A DNA stretch of 64,000 bases, taken from contig CAWUKV010000004.1 in assembly GCA_963923025.1 (NCBI GenBank), positions 8,572-72,571 of the forward strand. Reading direction: 5' to 3'. Positions 1 to 9,494 of this stretch are shown here, piece by piece. The stretch is from CAWUKV01 sp963923025. GTDB lineage: Bacteria > Cyanobacteriota > Cyanobacteriia > Phormidesmidales > Phormidesmidaceae. The notes beneath the pieces were generated by a model. It ran no database searches. It was given only the letters and a program-made list of their open reading frames with translations, and was not told where the DNA came from. The first letter of the stretch is position 1. Each line of letters opens with the position of its first letter. The translations under genes were made by a program, and so were the position numbers.

Positions 1-2562
1 AACTTTAGGGTAATACCAATTCTCATATCCTTTCTCAATACACTTTAGACAAAGATCTGAGTCTTCAAAGTCTCCAATGACGTACTCAGTTGACAAACCG
101 TTTAGTTCTGCATAAAGGGACTTACGAATCATTAAACAGGCACCCGTTACAGCCGGTACAGCTCTTGCTTTTTGGGCAGGAGAGAATTTTCGGGGAAATC
201 CTTTGAAGTAGTGAAAATTTTCCCAGAATGGATAAGACTTTTTGGCGAAGAACATGCCAGCATGCTGTAGAGAGTCATCTTCGTACAAAAGCTTTCCGCC
301 TAAAGCACCCATCTTAGTCGAGGACTGATAGAAACTCAGCATTTCTTCTGCCCAACCTTGCGTTGTAGGAAAGACATCGGAATTCATTAATAATAGATAA
401 TCGCCCTTTGCATATCTTGCGCCTATGTTGTTGGCCGACGAGTAGCCGCTGTTTCGTTCCATGACAACGACTCTGACGGGAAGTTCATATAGGGTACAGT
501 GCCGCTTGATAAAATCTAGAAATTCATGCTTTTGCCAGGGCGAATCAAGCACATAGATAATCTCACAACTATCCTTTAGACTGAGGTCTTTGGCAAAAGA
601 CGCAATTTGTATCTTTTGAAAGTCAAACCGCTTATAAATCGGAATGATAATAGAGATAGCAGGAGAGTCTAGCGGCTGACCAATGTCGATGACCTCATCG
701 ACAGAAACTTGACGCATACACAGCGATTGAAGCTTAGCCGCTGCTGGACCAATACAGTTAACCAGCATGCTCTCAGTGAGCTTTTGCGGGGGAACGGTCT
801 TCACCACACGACTTCTTGACTTGAAGCTGTCAAAAAACTGAACTTTTGGAACAATCTCTATTGAGATATCTGATTTGAGCTTAATACTGAATCTCACCCC
901 GTGAAAACTAGCGAATCCGTTTAACTGCTCTTGAATTTCAGGACCAGCCTGAGCGTAGGCACAAAAACCGAACTTCCCGGACCCAGACGAATAGTTTCCA
1001 TACTTAGTTTGGCTTAAATGTTCTTCTAAATCAGGTCTTTCAAATTTATACATGTTCTCTGGATACAACGTGAACGAGAAGCCTAAATCAGTAATAACTT
1101 CAATACTGACGAGGCTTGCAAACGGATCGTGTATCCAGCCAACCAAGAAAAATCCTGTACTGCCAATAGGAATGACCTGATCAAAAAAGAGCTGAAATGG
1201 TAGTTCAGGATTCAGCGGATTTTGAGTGGGAGTAAAGACATACTGCTGTAATTTATTTACAAGTGCGATTGCGTGACCTTCTTGACGCTTATAACCAGTT
1301 TCTACAAGAAACTGGCAAATACTTTCCCTGATCAAATGCCGCTGATATTCAGGTTTTTGATTGAGGTGTTCGATGAACTCTAGGTTATAGTTGCTTGACT
1401 GAATAGGATTGCTAAGTGAAACTTTTCTTTGACCTTGCAAAAACTCTAAAGAAACTTGCTGAAAATGCTGTGTACGAGTACCCGAGGAAAAAACAACAAT
1501 TCCAGCAAGCTGATCGGTCGAGATTTGAAAGGTTCTGCTTTTAGCCGTCTTGAAGAGCCCTTCTGAAGTTACAGCGACATCAAAACTTCCCAGCAACCAA
1601 GCATTTTTAACCAACGCTTCAAAATAGATAATGTTTGGCGTCAACCAAACACCGTGTTGGCAGAGTAGCTCAGAGTTATTTGAAGAATCTTCGTAGCATT
1701 CTTTAAACAAAGAATGATAGAAAGGTTCTAGAGTCTGATATTCAAATTGAAATTGATATCGACTCAGCTGACGAAAAAGCTGTAGTTTGTCTGTAAAGTC
1801 TAACGTCGAGAGAAGACTTTCATATGTGTCAATCGTAGTAGAATCATTAGATATGCCGTAAGCCACCCTAACCTTTAGATCTACAGTAGATAGACATACA
1901 CCGACGTCTCTATCTGTATCAAATAGCTCTGTTGGTAAGAGCAGAAACAATACTTTTCTGCCATCTTCCTCTTTTCCCCAGCCATAGATTTTTTCTAGAA
2001 GATTTGAATCAATCCAGATCTTGAGCTGATCAATGGGGATAGAAAAAAGGTTCTCAACAGTGATTAAGCAAGTTGTCTCATCCAGCTTGACAACGCTGCT
2101 GATAGAGCTAATCTTCTCTTCGTATGATCCATTACTGTTGGTAAATGACTCCTCTAAGGTCAGTTTACCAACTTGAGAAGCAAGACTAAGATACTGATTA
2201 TATTCAGCTAGGTGATTGCTAACCGTAGGATTATCTGAGTTAATAGTCCAAAACTCAGGTTTTATTTCTTTGAGTTTTTCATGACATCTTGTAACGTCTT
2301 CCCAGCCATCCAAACGACTCAACGCAACCGCTAAATTATGCCAGGCCCAGTCAAACTCATCCTTAAGCTCTAAAGACGCTTTATACGCCGCTGCCGCTGC
2401 TGACCACTCACCAATATCTAAGAAAGTATCTCCCAGAAAAACTTGAGTCTCCCAATCATCCTGCGTTACTTCCAATAACTGATGGCTTAGCGAGGTAACT
2501 TTTGAAACATCTCCCTCTGCCTTTAATTGACTAATTTTACTCTTGTACTCATCGACGTTCAT
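1..2562 (-). CDS. TPR-containing family 2 glycosyltransferase (3' end beyond window)
   Basis: An open frame starts at an ATG (2560-2562) and stays open for 854 codons to the left edge, so the C-terminus is missing. Residues about 1-110 look like TPR helices. Residues about 110-620 form a large middle region I do not recognise, including a VGWIHDP stretch. From about residue 632 there is a GT2 (GT-A) domain: the strand SIIIPIY opens it, MNSDVF near residue 725 is the metal-binding DxD-like site, and GACLMIRK follows near 805. GT2 enzymes transfer a sugar from a nucleotide donor. It lies 175 bp downstream of the sulfotransferase gene on the same strand and is probably the distal member of the glycan cluster. 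The acceptor is unknown. Confidence 0.85.
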   Translation of the reverse strand, partial: MNVDEYKSKISQLKAEGDVSKVTSLSHQLLEVTQDDWETQVFLGDTFLDIGEWSAAAAAYKASLELKDEFDWAWHNLAVALSRLDGWEDVTRCHEKLKEIKPEFWTINSDNPTVSNHLAEYNQYLSLASQVGKLTLEESFTNSNGSYEEKISSISSVVKLDETTCLITVENLFSIPIDQLKIWIDSNLLEKIYGWGKEEDGRKVLFLLLPTELFDTDRDVGVCLSTVDLKVRVAYGISNDSTTIDTYESLLSTLDFTDKLQLFRQLSRYQFQFEYQTLEPFYHSLFKECYEDSSNNSELLCQHGVWLTPNIIYFEALVKNAWLLGSFDVAVTSEGLFKTAKSRTFQISTDQLAGIVVFSSGTRTQHFQQVSLEFLQGQRKVSLSNPIQSSNYNLEFIEHLNQKPEYQRHLIRESICQFLVETGYKRQEGHAIALVNKLQQYVFTPTQNPLNPELPFQLFFDQVIPIGSTGFFLVGWIHDPFASLVSIEVITDLGFSFTLYPENMYKFERPDLEEHLSQTKYGNYSSGSGKFGFCAYAQAGPEIQEQLNGFASFHGVRFSIKLKSDISIEIVPKVQFFDSFKSRSRVVKTVPPQKLTESMLVNCIGPAAAKLQSLCMRQVSVDEVIDIGQPLDSPAISIIIPIYKRFDFQKIQIASFAKDLSLKDSCEIIYVLDSPWQKHEFLDFIKRHCTLYELPVRVVVMERNSGYSSANNIGARYAKGDYLLLMNSDVFPTTQGWAEEMLSFYQSSTKMGALGGKLLYEDDSLQHAGMFFAKKSYPFWENFHYFKGFPRKFSPAQKARAVPAVTGACLMIRKSLYAELNGLSTEYVIGDFEDSDLCLKCIEKGYENWYYPKV

Positions 2563-2737
2563 GGTATCATTAGCCCATTTGTTCTTACAGCAAACTATCT
2601 GTCACAAACGCTCTCTTCTGTCAGTTAAGCTGAAAGCAAAAAAGGAGTCTGTCGCCTCTTTAAGAAATTAGGACCTCATCCTAGTTTCGAAGCAGGTCAA
2701 TTGAAAAACCACCAGATATATATAACGGTATTTTTTT

Positions 2738-4141
2738 CTATGCCTTTACACACCGCTCGTAAAGTTGGAAGTCTCTATCATATCTAGAAGAAATTTTTTG
2801 CGCTATTGGTTTTGTGTAGAAGTGATGAAAGTCTGGCAAGGCATCCAGCATCCGAAGCTGCTGAGGGTAAACATTGTCGAAAAATTCTGCGTCACCGTAC
2901 TTTCCATATTTTGTCCTATGGCTCGAAACGTTTTGCTTGATCTTTATTTGGAACTTATTCTCAATCACATTGATTACATTACCAAGGTCTTCAAAACGCC
3001 CAATGAAATCGAATGGGGTATTTCCAACAAAATTGCTTTGCGGTCGCCAGTGATCATTGAGAGATGAATCGGGAGTTCTTACTAGATAGTCTACAAACTG
3101 GCTAAATGTAATTGATTGTTCTAGATCTTCTTCAATGCCGAGGTGTGATTGAACATTTTTAATAACAGATTGAGCAAAGGGTTCAGGCGTCGCATGTTTT
3201 GCAATTTTATCTAGGTATGCACTTACTAGTCGTTTGAATGGATCTCTCAAAACGACAAACTTGAAATATGCCGGAGAGCATAAGCAGTTCAGTAACCGCG
3301 ACGCGCTTACTTCTTGCATATTCTGATCAAAAAACACATGCACGTTCTCGCCAGAAGATTGAAACGGTAGCACCAGCTCACTTTGTTCAACCATCATTGT
3401 CTTAAACAGAGTGCAAGCATTTTTAGGTATGCTGCAATAAACAGCCTTGAGTCTTTCATTGATAAAGTAGTAACCTTTTGGATTGACTGCACTATCTGAC
3501 TCAAGGAAGCCAAGCCTCAATAGCCGCTGAACGATAGACTCTTTCTGAAGCGTCGAATTAGGATTAGCATAGCGATAATCATCTAGTGCTTCAACCGACA
3601 TATGTTGTTCAACGCTGTCCAGCTTTGATACAGCTTGCTTGAGGGGCTTAAGATTATCTAGGCTATCCGTTTTCTCAATGACCTGAGTGTAGTGTTCCAC
3701 TGCAGATAAAAAGCCCTTCCGTGCTTGATTAACGAGTAAATTAGCCAATCCTAAATGAACCCAGGCAGGCTGATCCATTTCTAGGGCAAGAGCTTTTTGA
3801 TAGCTGGCAATGGCACCGACGCCATTCCCCTTGAGTTCTAGCGCTATACCTAGGAATACATAGACAGTAGCGTTGTTTGGATTTACAGAAATGGCTTTGC
3901 GATAGTACGAGATCGCCCCATCGTATTCCTCTTTCTTAGCCAGCAGCTGCCCAATGCAAAGATAGATCCACGCTTGCGATCGCAACTCAAGCGCCTTTTT
4001 ATAATACGCAATCGCCTCATCCCACTGTTCATCTGCCGCACACTGCTTAGCCCGGTCAACAGCACTACGAAACAGCGTCTCCTCTGTCTGAGCCGCATTA
4101 TCTAAGCTTTCTGTTGAATTGGGTAGATGAGACTGAGACAT
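2738..4141 (-). CDS. TPR-sulfotransferase (carbohydrate sulfotransferase type)
   Basis: 467 residues. TPR units span about 25-155. A sulfotransferase domain follows: the 5'-phosphosulfate loop VYCSIPKNACTLFK is at 234-247, and the 3'-phosphate motif FVVLRDPFKRLVSAY is at 294-308 with Arg299 and Ser307. IPKNACT with RDPFKRLVSAY is typical of the sulfotransferase family 2 / chondroitin-type group, which moves sulfate from PAPS to a sugar hydroxyl. There is no signal peptide, so it probably acts in the cytoplasm. It sits 47 bp downstream of a GT2 gene and upstream of a TPR-GT2 gene, all leftward. The glycan acceptor is inference. Confidence 0.85.
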   Translation of the reverse strand: MSQSHLPNSTESLDNAAQTEETLFRSAVDRAKQCAADEQWDEAIAYYKKALELRSQAWIYLCIGQLLAKKEEYDGAISYYRKAISVNPNNATVYVFLGIALELKGNGVGAIASYQKALALEMDQPAWVHLGLANLLVNQARKGFLSAVEHYTQVIEKTDSLDNLKPLKQAVSKLDSVEQHMSVEALDDYRYANPNSTLQKESIVQRLLRLGFLESDSAVNPKGYYFINERLKAVYCSIPKNACTLFKTMMVEQSELVLPFQSSGENVHVFFDQNMQEVSASRLLNCLCSPAYFKFVVLRDPFKRLVSAYLDKIAKHATPEPFAQSVIKNVQSHLGIEEDLEQSITFSQFVDYLVRTPDSSLNDHWRPQSNFVGNTPFDFIGRFEDLGNVINVIENKFQIKIKQNVSSHRTKYGKYGDAEFFDNVYPQQLRMLDALPDFHHFYTKPIAQKISSRYDRDFQLYERCVKA

Positions 4142-4188
4142 ACTAAATGAAACGGTATAACTGTTTTGTATAAACTGATCAAATTAAC

Positions 4189-4962
4189 CTAAACCGGCAG
4201 CTCTAACCACGGGTGGCGCTGCATCATATCGTGGTGCAGCTGTTCAATATTGCCTCGCTGGTTACTCACGCTATTGAGCATCGACGTCTCATGGGTGCGG
4301 TAACGGGCCAAAATCTCAGGCACAGGCACGCCATACTTACCCGCATCAATAAACTTGCACCACAGCTCATAATCCTCCCAGCCGAGCTTACCTATCGCCC
4401 CTCCTTCGGTATACCCGCCAACCTCCACCACAGCCTGCTTCCGCACCAGCACCATCGCATCCACACAGTTTCTTTTCTTAAAGCGATCTGGGTTCCACAC
4501 CACATTGCCAATCACACCCACCTGCGCCCCAAACTTCTCAATAATGGGATAGGCCACAGCCGCCTGGTCATCAGCCTCTAACGCCTCTAAACAACGCGCC
4601 ACACAGCGCGGATACAGCAAATTATCTGCATCTAAGATAAACAGATACGGCGTTGTCGCTAAACTCACCGCCGTGTTACGCGCCCCCGACAATCGCTGAT
4701 TGTTTTGATGCTGTACCAGATGTACCGTATTAAACCGCCCTGCCTGCTGACGGAGCCAGTCTTCAGCCACTGCTAGCGATCGATCGGTTGAACAATCTTC
4801 TACAACAATCAGATCCAGCAGCGGCTGCGTTTGCTGGCATACCGATGTTAGCGTTTCAACAATATACGCCTCATAGTTGTACAAACTGATGCAGACCGTA
4901 ACCGGACTATTTTGTGTCCCAGTTTGGGTAAAAATACTGCGATAAGGGTGCCCTAAGGTCAT
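4189..4962 (-). CDS. Glycosyltransferase family 2
   Basis: 257 residues forming a compact single-domain GT-A enzyme. VTVCISLYNYE at 21-31 is the nucleotide-binding first strand, VVEDCSTD at 53-60 is the following acidic motif, ILDADN at 109-114 holds the DxD metal site, and GWEDYELWCKF near the C-terminus carries the ED base motif. There are no membrane segments and, unlike its neighbours, no TPR module. Its ATG overlaps the stop of the upstream TPR-CgeB gene by four bases (4959-4962, ATGA), so the two are translationally coupled. It probably adds one sugar to a polysaccharide or glycoprotein made by this cluster. Confidence 0.88.
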   Translation of the reverse strand: MTLGHPYRSIFTQTGTQNSPVTVCISLYNYEAYIVETLTSVCQQTQPLLDLIVVEDCSTDRSLAVAEDWLRQQAGRFNTVHLVQHQNNQRLSGARNTAVSLATTPYLFILDADNLLYPRCVARCLEALEADDQAAVAYPIIEKFGAQVGVIGNVVWNPDRFKKRNCVDAMVLVRKQAVVEVGGYTEGGAIGKLGWEDYELWCKFIDAGKYGVPVPEILARYRTHETSMLNSVSNQRGNIEQLHHDMMQRHPWLELPV

Positions 4963-7900
4963 GCGGCTAGCCTCCTATCTTGTGGCATCACCGCCAGCGC
5001 CAGCGCATTACCAACCATACGCGCCGCGTCAAACTGGGTTGTAATCGCCTCGTGCCCTGCCTGACGCACCCGTTCTGCCACTGCCTGCCCCGCAGAACTG
5101 TTGAGTAACCAGTCAACCTTGTCTGCCATGTCATCCAGAGAACATTCAATATAGTGCTCTCCAGCCGTCAGCCCCGGAATATCGTGACAGGGCTCGGTTA
5201 CAACCAAGGTGTTCTGCCACAGACCATGGAACACCATCCGGTGCCATTCAAAATAGGGCAGCTCATCCCGATGGATATTTAACAAGATTTTGCTCCGGCG
5301 GCTGAGGCCAATCACCGCCTCGGTATCTAGTGCCTGATCTTGCCCTTTAAGCAGGGGCATCCCCATGGGTGGCATGTGCAAGAAGCAGCTGTAGCGGCTC
5401 AGCCAGTTGGCACTCTCAGCAAAGAACTGTTCTCGTCGAGCATTCAGCGTACCGATAAAGTGCAGATCTAACGGGCGCTCAGACAGCGGCGCAGCCACAT
5501 CCGGCAGCTGACGTACCTGAGGAGACAAACTTGCTAAAGCTTGCAGGGTTGGCAGATCTGTGCTTGCTGTATGGGGCGCATAGTCTGACAGGTGGCCCAA
5601 CGGTAGCCAGTAGGCCGGTAGCCCCAGTTGGCTCAAGATTGCGGCCGACTTCACGTTGATATCTAGCACCAGGCTAGCACTGCGCAGATAGTGAAACGCC
5701 TTTGAAAACCAGGTGGTTTGCGGCTGTTCAACATTGACCATGACCGCACCAGACAGAGCCTGCGATCGCAACACCCCATCCCCCAAATAAAAGAACTCGT
5801 GGGGGGCCACCACCCAATGATCATCGAGATTGTCCGGTGGCGTGTCCTGTTCATTTAGCCGAGTCACCGAATGCCCTGATGCCGTCAGCGCCGCCGCAAC
5901 AAAATCAGCAATTTCCGTGATGAAATAGTTGCCCAGAGAACTACAGTAAACCCCCAACCGTTGAGAAGAAACCTTTTCAGCAGGACCGTTATAACAGCGC
6001 AAATAGGGCGCATCGGTTGGCGTTGGCTGGTTAAGGACAGGCGACAGCGGACCTGGTGCAAAGGCCGCTCTGCCCTCTTTGGCACCGTAGGCTAAATAGT
6101 GAGTTAACGGGTCGAGCTCGGCTGCAGCTACATCAGCATGCTGTTGACAATAGTAGCTAAGCTGAAAGAACGGGTGGGGGTCGTACCCAGCTTTATAACC
6201 CTCAGTCTGATAATGCAGCAGCGGCGGAAGTTCTGAGGCATTAGCATCGGGGTGCTGCTGTCGGTAAAACGCCTCATCGAACAACGGATTGGGCTGCCGC
6301 CCTGCCTGACGTCCTTGAGTTAGGTAGTGGTTGAGAAGCGCGGCGTCATCATAACTAGATAAAGCTGGATTACAGGCCCGGTAATAGTGGGCATCGAATA
6401 GGGGACTGTTACGCAGCGCCAAGGCGACCGGTGATGCTGAGGAAGACTGCGTTCGAGTCAATGCTCGGTCCAGCAGCGCCATTGCCTGTTGCGGATCCCG
6501 CTCGGCCAACAGCTTTGACAGCGTCATTGCCGTATTGTCATCATCTGGCTGAATCTGCAATGCCATTTGATAAACAGAAATAGCTTCGTCAAGCTTATCT
6601 TGGGCCAATAACAGTTCCGCTCGCTGCTTGTAGTAGCGTGTGTCTCTCGGATGCTGAACGGTAAGCTGATGGAGAACATGGGCCAGCCGAGCAGGAACCT
6701 GGGTATTATTAGGCTCTAGCCTGAGAACCTTCTGATAGGCCTGAGCTGCCATCGACCACTGCTCGGTCTGTTCTAGCGCTTCGCCCAAGCTAAAGTAGGA
6801 CCAAATAAACTCAGGATTGAGCTGAATTGACCGACGGTAGGCCACGATCGCCCCCTGCCAATCGCCCATCTTACGGCAACAGTCTCCTAAATTGTGACAT
6901 GACCAAGAGAACTTAGAATTCAGTTGAATTGCCTGACGATAGGCCGCAATCGCCCCTTTCCAATCACCCTGCTGCTGCAGTATCTCACCTTGTTTATGAG
7001 CCAAAATCGCTTTTCCAGCAGTTGAGCTAGCAATAACAGGCTTAGCGCCAGTCGCAATCGTAGTAGCAGCAACAGGCACGGTGCTAATCATTTTTTTTTT
7101 CTTAGCAGCGAACTGCGTCAGTAGCTGCTTTGCCGCCTCGGGCTGGCCTTGCTGCTTGAGGAGACGAGCAAAGTACTGGTAAGCCAAAGCAAAGTCGGGC
7201 TGTTGCCGAATTGCCTGACGGTAGCAGGTCATTGCCGCTTCCGTTTTTCCATATTGGGCCAACGCATGCCCGACCTTCACGTACTGTTCGGGGCTCGGCC
7301 AGTCCGGTTCTAAAGAGAAAGCCCGGTACCAAGCTTCAGCAGATTGCTGCAACTGCTGATTGCGGGCGAATGCGATCGCCAAATTGCGATACAACACTGC
7401 ATCGGTGGGAGATTGCCGAGCAGCCTGGAGGAAGCACTGGATTGCCTGTGACCAGCGCTCTGCTTGGGCATGCTGTTCACCCAGCTCAACTAAAGACTCG
7501 ACGCCAGGTAATGGGTTAGTGGTTTGAGTAGCGGCGTCTGTGGATGCGGGTGCAGCGGTTATCGGCGCAGGGGGCAACGCGGTAGTTGTCGAACCCGCTT
7601 TGGGCAGCGAACGTAACAGCGTTTTCTGAGACGAGGCTTGCATCAACCTCTGAATAAGTTGCTGATTCTGCTTGGATATTACCGTGACGCGGGGCCGATG
7701 CTGTCCGTTTTGCGAGCCTAGTACCCGACTTGGAGCCCTACTACCGTTTGAGGAAGATTGTCCTACCTGTGGCAGCGCTTTTGGTGTCGTAGACGGTAGC
7801 GGCACCTTGTTGCTATCCGCTGCGTCGCGACCTTTTACGGTACCCTTTGATGCGCCACCAAGCCGTAAGACCTGTCGATAGCAAGTCACGGCAGCTTCCC

Positions 7901-8609
7901 AGTCACCCTGATCCTCAAGTAGGTCCGCTAAACGCTGATAGGCAGGCAAAAAATCTGCGTCGCGCGCTATGGACTGCTGGTAAAACTGAATCGCAGCTTT
8001 AATCTGCTGGTCCGCTTCTAGAGATTGACCAACCTGGTAGTGATCTTGAGCTGAACCAGCAGATGGGCTTAGCGCCAATGCTTTTACACGGTGCTGAAGC
8101 GCCGCTGCGGTCTCACCCAATTTTGTGAAAGTCTTTGCCAAGTTGAGATGACTACTCACCAACTTCGGGTCTTGGGCTAACGCTTTCTTAAAATAGGCGA
8201 TTGCCATATCCCAAGCTTTTTGCTTGGCGTGCAAGCTTCCCAAATTGTTATAAACTTCCGGGAAGTTAGGCTGCTGAGTCAGGGCTTTAGCGTAGTAGCC
8301 CATAGCATCGGTTAATTTGCCCTGGCGCATCAGAACATTACCCAGCAGCTTGTAAGCGACTGCTGCCGCTGGATCAACCTGCAAGGCTTCTTGACAAGCG
8401 ACAACGGCTTTATCCCATTGCTGCTCATTGCAATAGGCCTCAGCTTGCTGAAGATAGATTTCAACAACGTCGGGGAGACTATCAGTCGCGGCAGTGGCAG
8501 ACTGGGATTCTAATGGTGCTGAAGACACGGCATCACTACCAGAAGGTGAAGTTCTGGGCTGCGAAAGCTGATCTGAGGAATAAGGCGTTGTGCCATTAGC
8601 GTAATTCAT
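4959..8609 (-). CDS. Multi-TPR protein with C-terminal CgeB-like glycosyltransferase
   Basis: 1216 residues. Three blocks of TPR repeats cover roughly 45-260, 370-510 and 535-720, separated by low-complexity Ser/Thr/Ala/Pro linkers. Between about 740 and 880 are three tandem copies of a repeat of the form FDxxYYxxxxPxxxxxxxxPLxHYxxxGxxxGR, a module often placed before glycosyltransferases. The last ~330 residues (YCSSLGNYF..., LHFIGTLNARREQFF, LLNIHRDELPYFEWHRM, DIPGLTAGEHYIEC) resemble CgeB-type glycosyltransferases of GT-B fold. It is the first gene after an 885-bp spacer, so it probably has its own promoter, and it is coupled by a 4-bp overlap to the GT2 gene. The exact family assignment is moderate. 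Confidence 0.8.
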   Translation of the reverse strand: MNYANGTTPYSSDQLSQPRTSPSGSDAVSSAPLESQSATAATDSLPDVVEIYLQQAEAYCNEQQWDKAVVACQEALQVDPAAAVAYKLLGNVLMRQGKLTDAMGYYAKALTQQPNFPEVYNNLGSLHAKQKAWDMAIAYFKKALAQDPKLVSSHLNLAKTFTKLGETAAALQHRVKALALSPSAGSAQDHYQVGQSLEADQQIKAAIQFYQQSIARDADFLPAYQRLADLLEDQGDWEAAVTCYRQVLRLGGASKGTVKGRDAADSNKVPLPSTTPKALPQVGQSSSNGSRAPSRVLGSQNGQHRPRVTVISKQNQQLIQRLMQASSQKTLLRSLPKAGSTTTALPPAPITAAPASTDAATQTTNPLPGVESLVELGEQHAQAERWSQAIQCFLQAARQSPTDAVLYRNLAIAFARNQQLQQSAEAWYRAFSLEPDWPSPEQYVKVGHALAQYGKTEAAMTCYRQAIRQQPDFALAYQYFARLLKQQGQPEAAKQLLTQFAAKKKKMISTVPVAATTIATGAKPVIASSTAGKAILAHKQGEILQQQGDWKGAIAAYRQAIQLNSKFSWSCHNLGDCCRKMGDWQGAIVAYRRSIQLNPEFIWSYFSLGEALEQTEQWSMAAQAYQKVLRLEPNNTQVPARLAHVLHQLTVQHPRDTRYYKQRAELLLAQDKLDEAISVYQMALQIQPDDDNTAMTLSKLLAERDPQQAMALLDRALTRTQSSSASPVALALRNSPLFDAHYYRACNPALSSYDDAALLNHYLTQGRQAGRQPNPLFDEAFYRQQHPDANASELPPLLHYQTEGYKAGYDPHPFFQLSYYCQQHADVAAAELDPLTHYLAYGAKEGRAAFAPGPLSPVLNQPTPTDAPYLRCYNGPAEKVSSQRLGVYCSSLGNYFITEIADFVAAALTASGHSVTRLNEQDTPPDNLDDHWVVAPHEFFYLGDGVLRSQALSGAVMVNVEQPQTTWFSKAFHYLRSASLVLDINVKSAAILSQLGLPAYWLPLGHLSDYAPHTASTDLPTLQALASLSPQVRQLPDVAAPLSERPLDLHFIGTLNARREQFFAESANWLSRYSCFLHMPPMGMPLLKGQDQALDTEAVIGLSRRSKILLNIHRDELPYFEWHRMVFHGLWQNTLVVTEPCHDIPGLTAGEHYIECSLDDMADKVDWLLNSSAGQAVAERVRQAGHEAITTQFDAARMVGNALALAVMPQDRRLAA

Positions 8610-9494
8610 ACTAAAAATGGTTTAGCCCAGCAGCAGCTTTGAGGCCGCTATCGCTTTGAACTAGTAGAAAAGAAGAATAATCAGAGCGGTAAAATTGAAC
8701 AAATAAGTCTTAATCCAAAAAGCCAAACCAGCATTGAGGGCAGCTATTGGCAGCACCTTTATCTGGTGTAAACGGGCTATCATTCGTACGTCAAATTCTC
8801 AGTCAGTCTTGAGGGAAAAGAAGTCAAATTCTCACTCGACTTTTACCTCCCCTATCCTATGAACGGGACTTCCAATGAAGCATCAGTTTTTTTACAAATA
8901 AAGGAAGAAAGTCAGGCTCAGCTCAGAAGAAGCAATCATCGATATAGGGCAGAGAGCTGACAAGAGGCCACCCCTCGGCCATAAGTTAGTAGTTACTAGA
9001 ACTTGCCCACCTCATAAAAAATCTGTTGGTTCTCGACCTTATAAGAAAACCAGTTCAATTGAATCTGCCTTACCCTACTATCTATTCAAAAGGGCTGACT
9101 ACATTATCAATAACGATATCTATGGAACTCTTTAGTGCATGAATTTTCAGAACTATCTAGAGGTAACCTATGCCGTTCTAAAGACGTATCAGTACTGATA
9201 GTACTATTTGACACCTGTTGACACACGTATATGTATAGCTTCTCATGAGTACCTAGCTAACATTGAATGCAGTTGACGTACTCACCAGTGATGCTTGACA
9301 ATATCGCTGGCTTGCCACTCGCAATATAACTCTTCAGCCTTGCAGAATTCTATAAATATAGTGTCATAGATTGACAACTTCTGGCAAAAAATGGATGACT
9401 GCTGGGGAGGAATTGCTTCAAAAAACATCTAACGGGTAGTTGAGTTAAAATCCGATAAATTTGGAAGCTGTGTAATTTAAATGACAGAACTTAC
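8610..9494. other. 885-bp AT-rich spacer inside the glycan cluster
   Basis: No convincing coding frame on either strand. It separates the 3' end of the DUF6473-like gene (9495) from the start of the TPR-CgeB gene (8609), both leftward, so it should hold the promoter of the second half of the cluster. A perfect 14-bp palindrome lies at 9187-9200. Several TTGACA boxes read rightward (9208-9213, 9218-9223, 9295-9300), although no rightward gene follows; none has a well-spaced -10 box. Confidence 0.6.
9187..9200. promoter_or_regulatory. Perfect 14-bp palindrome, possible operator
   Basis: TATCAGTACTGATA is identical to its own reverse complement. It sits in the long spacer between the two halves of the leftward glycan cluster, about 580 bp upstream of the TPR-CgeB start and 8 bp before a TTGACA box. 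Such symmetric sites often bind dimeric repressors. No bound protein can be named. Confidence 0.3.
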
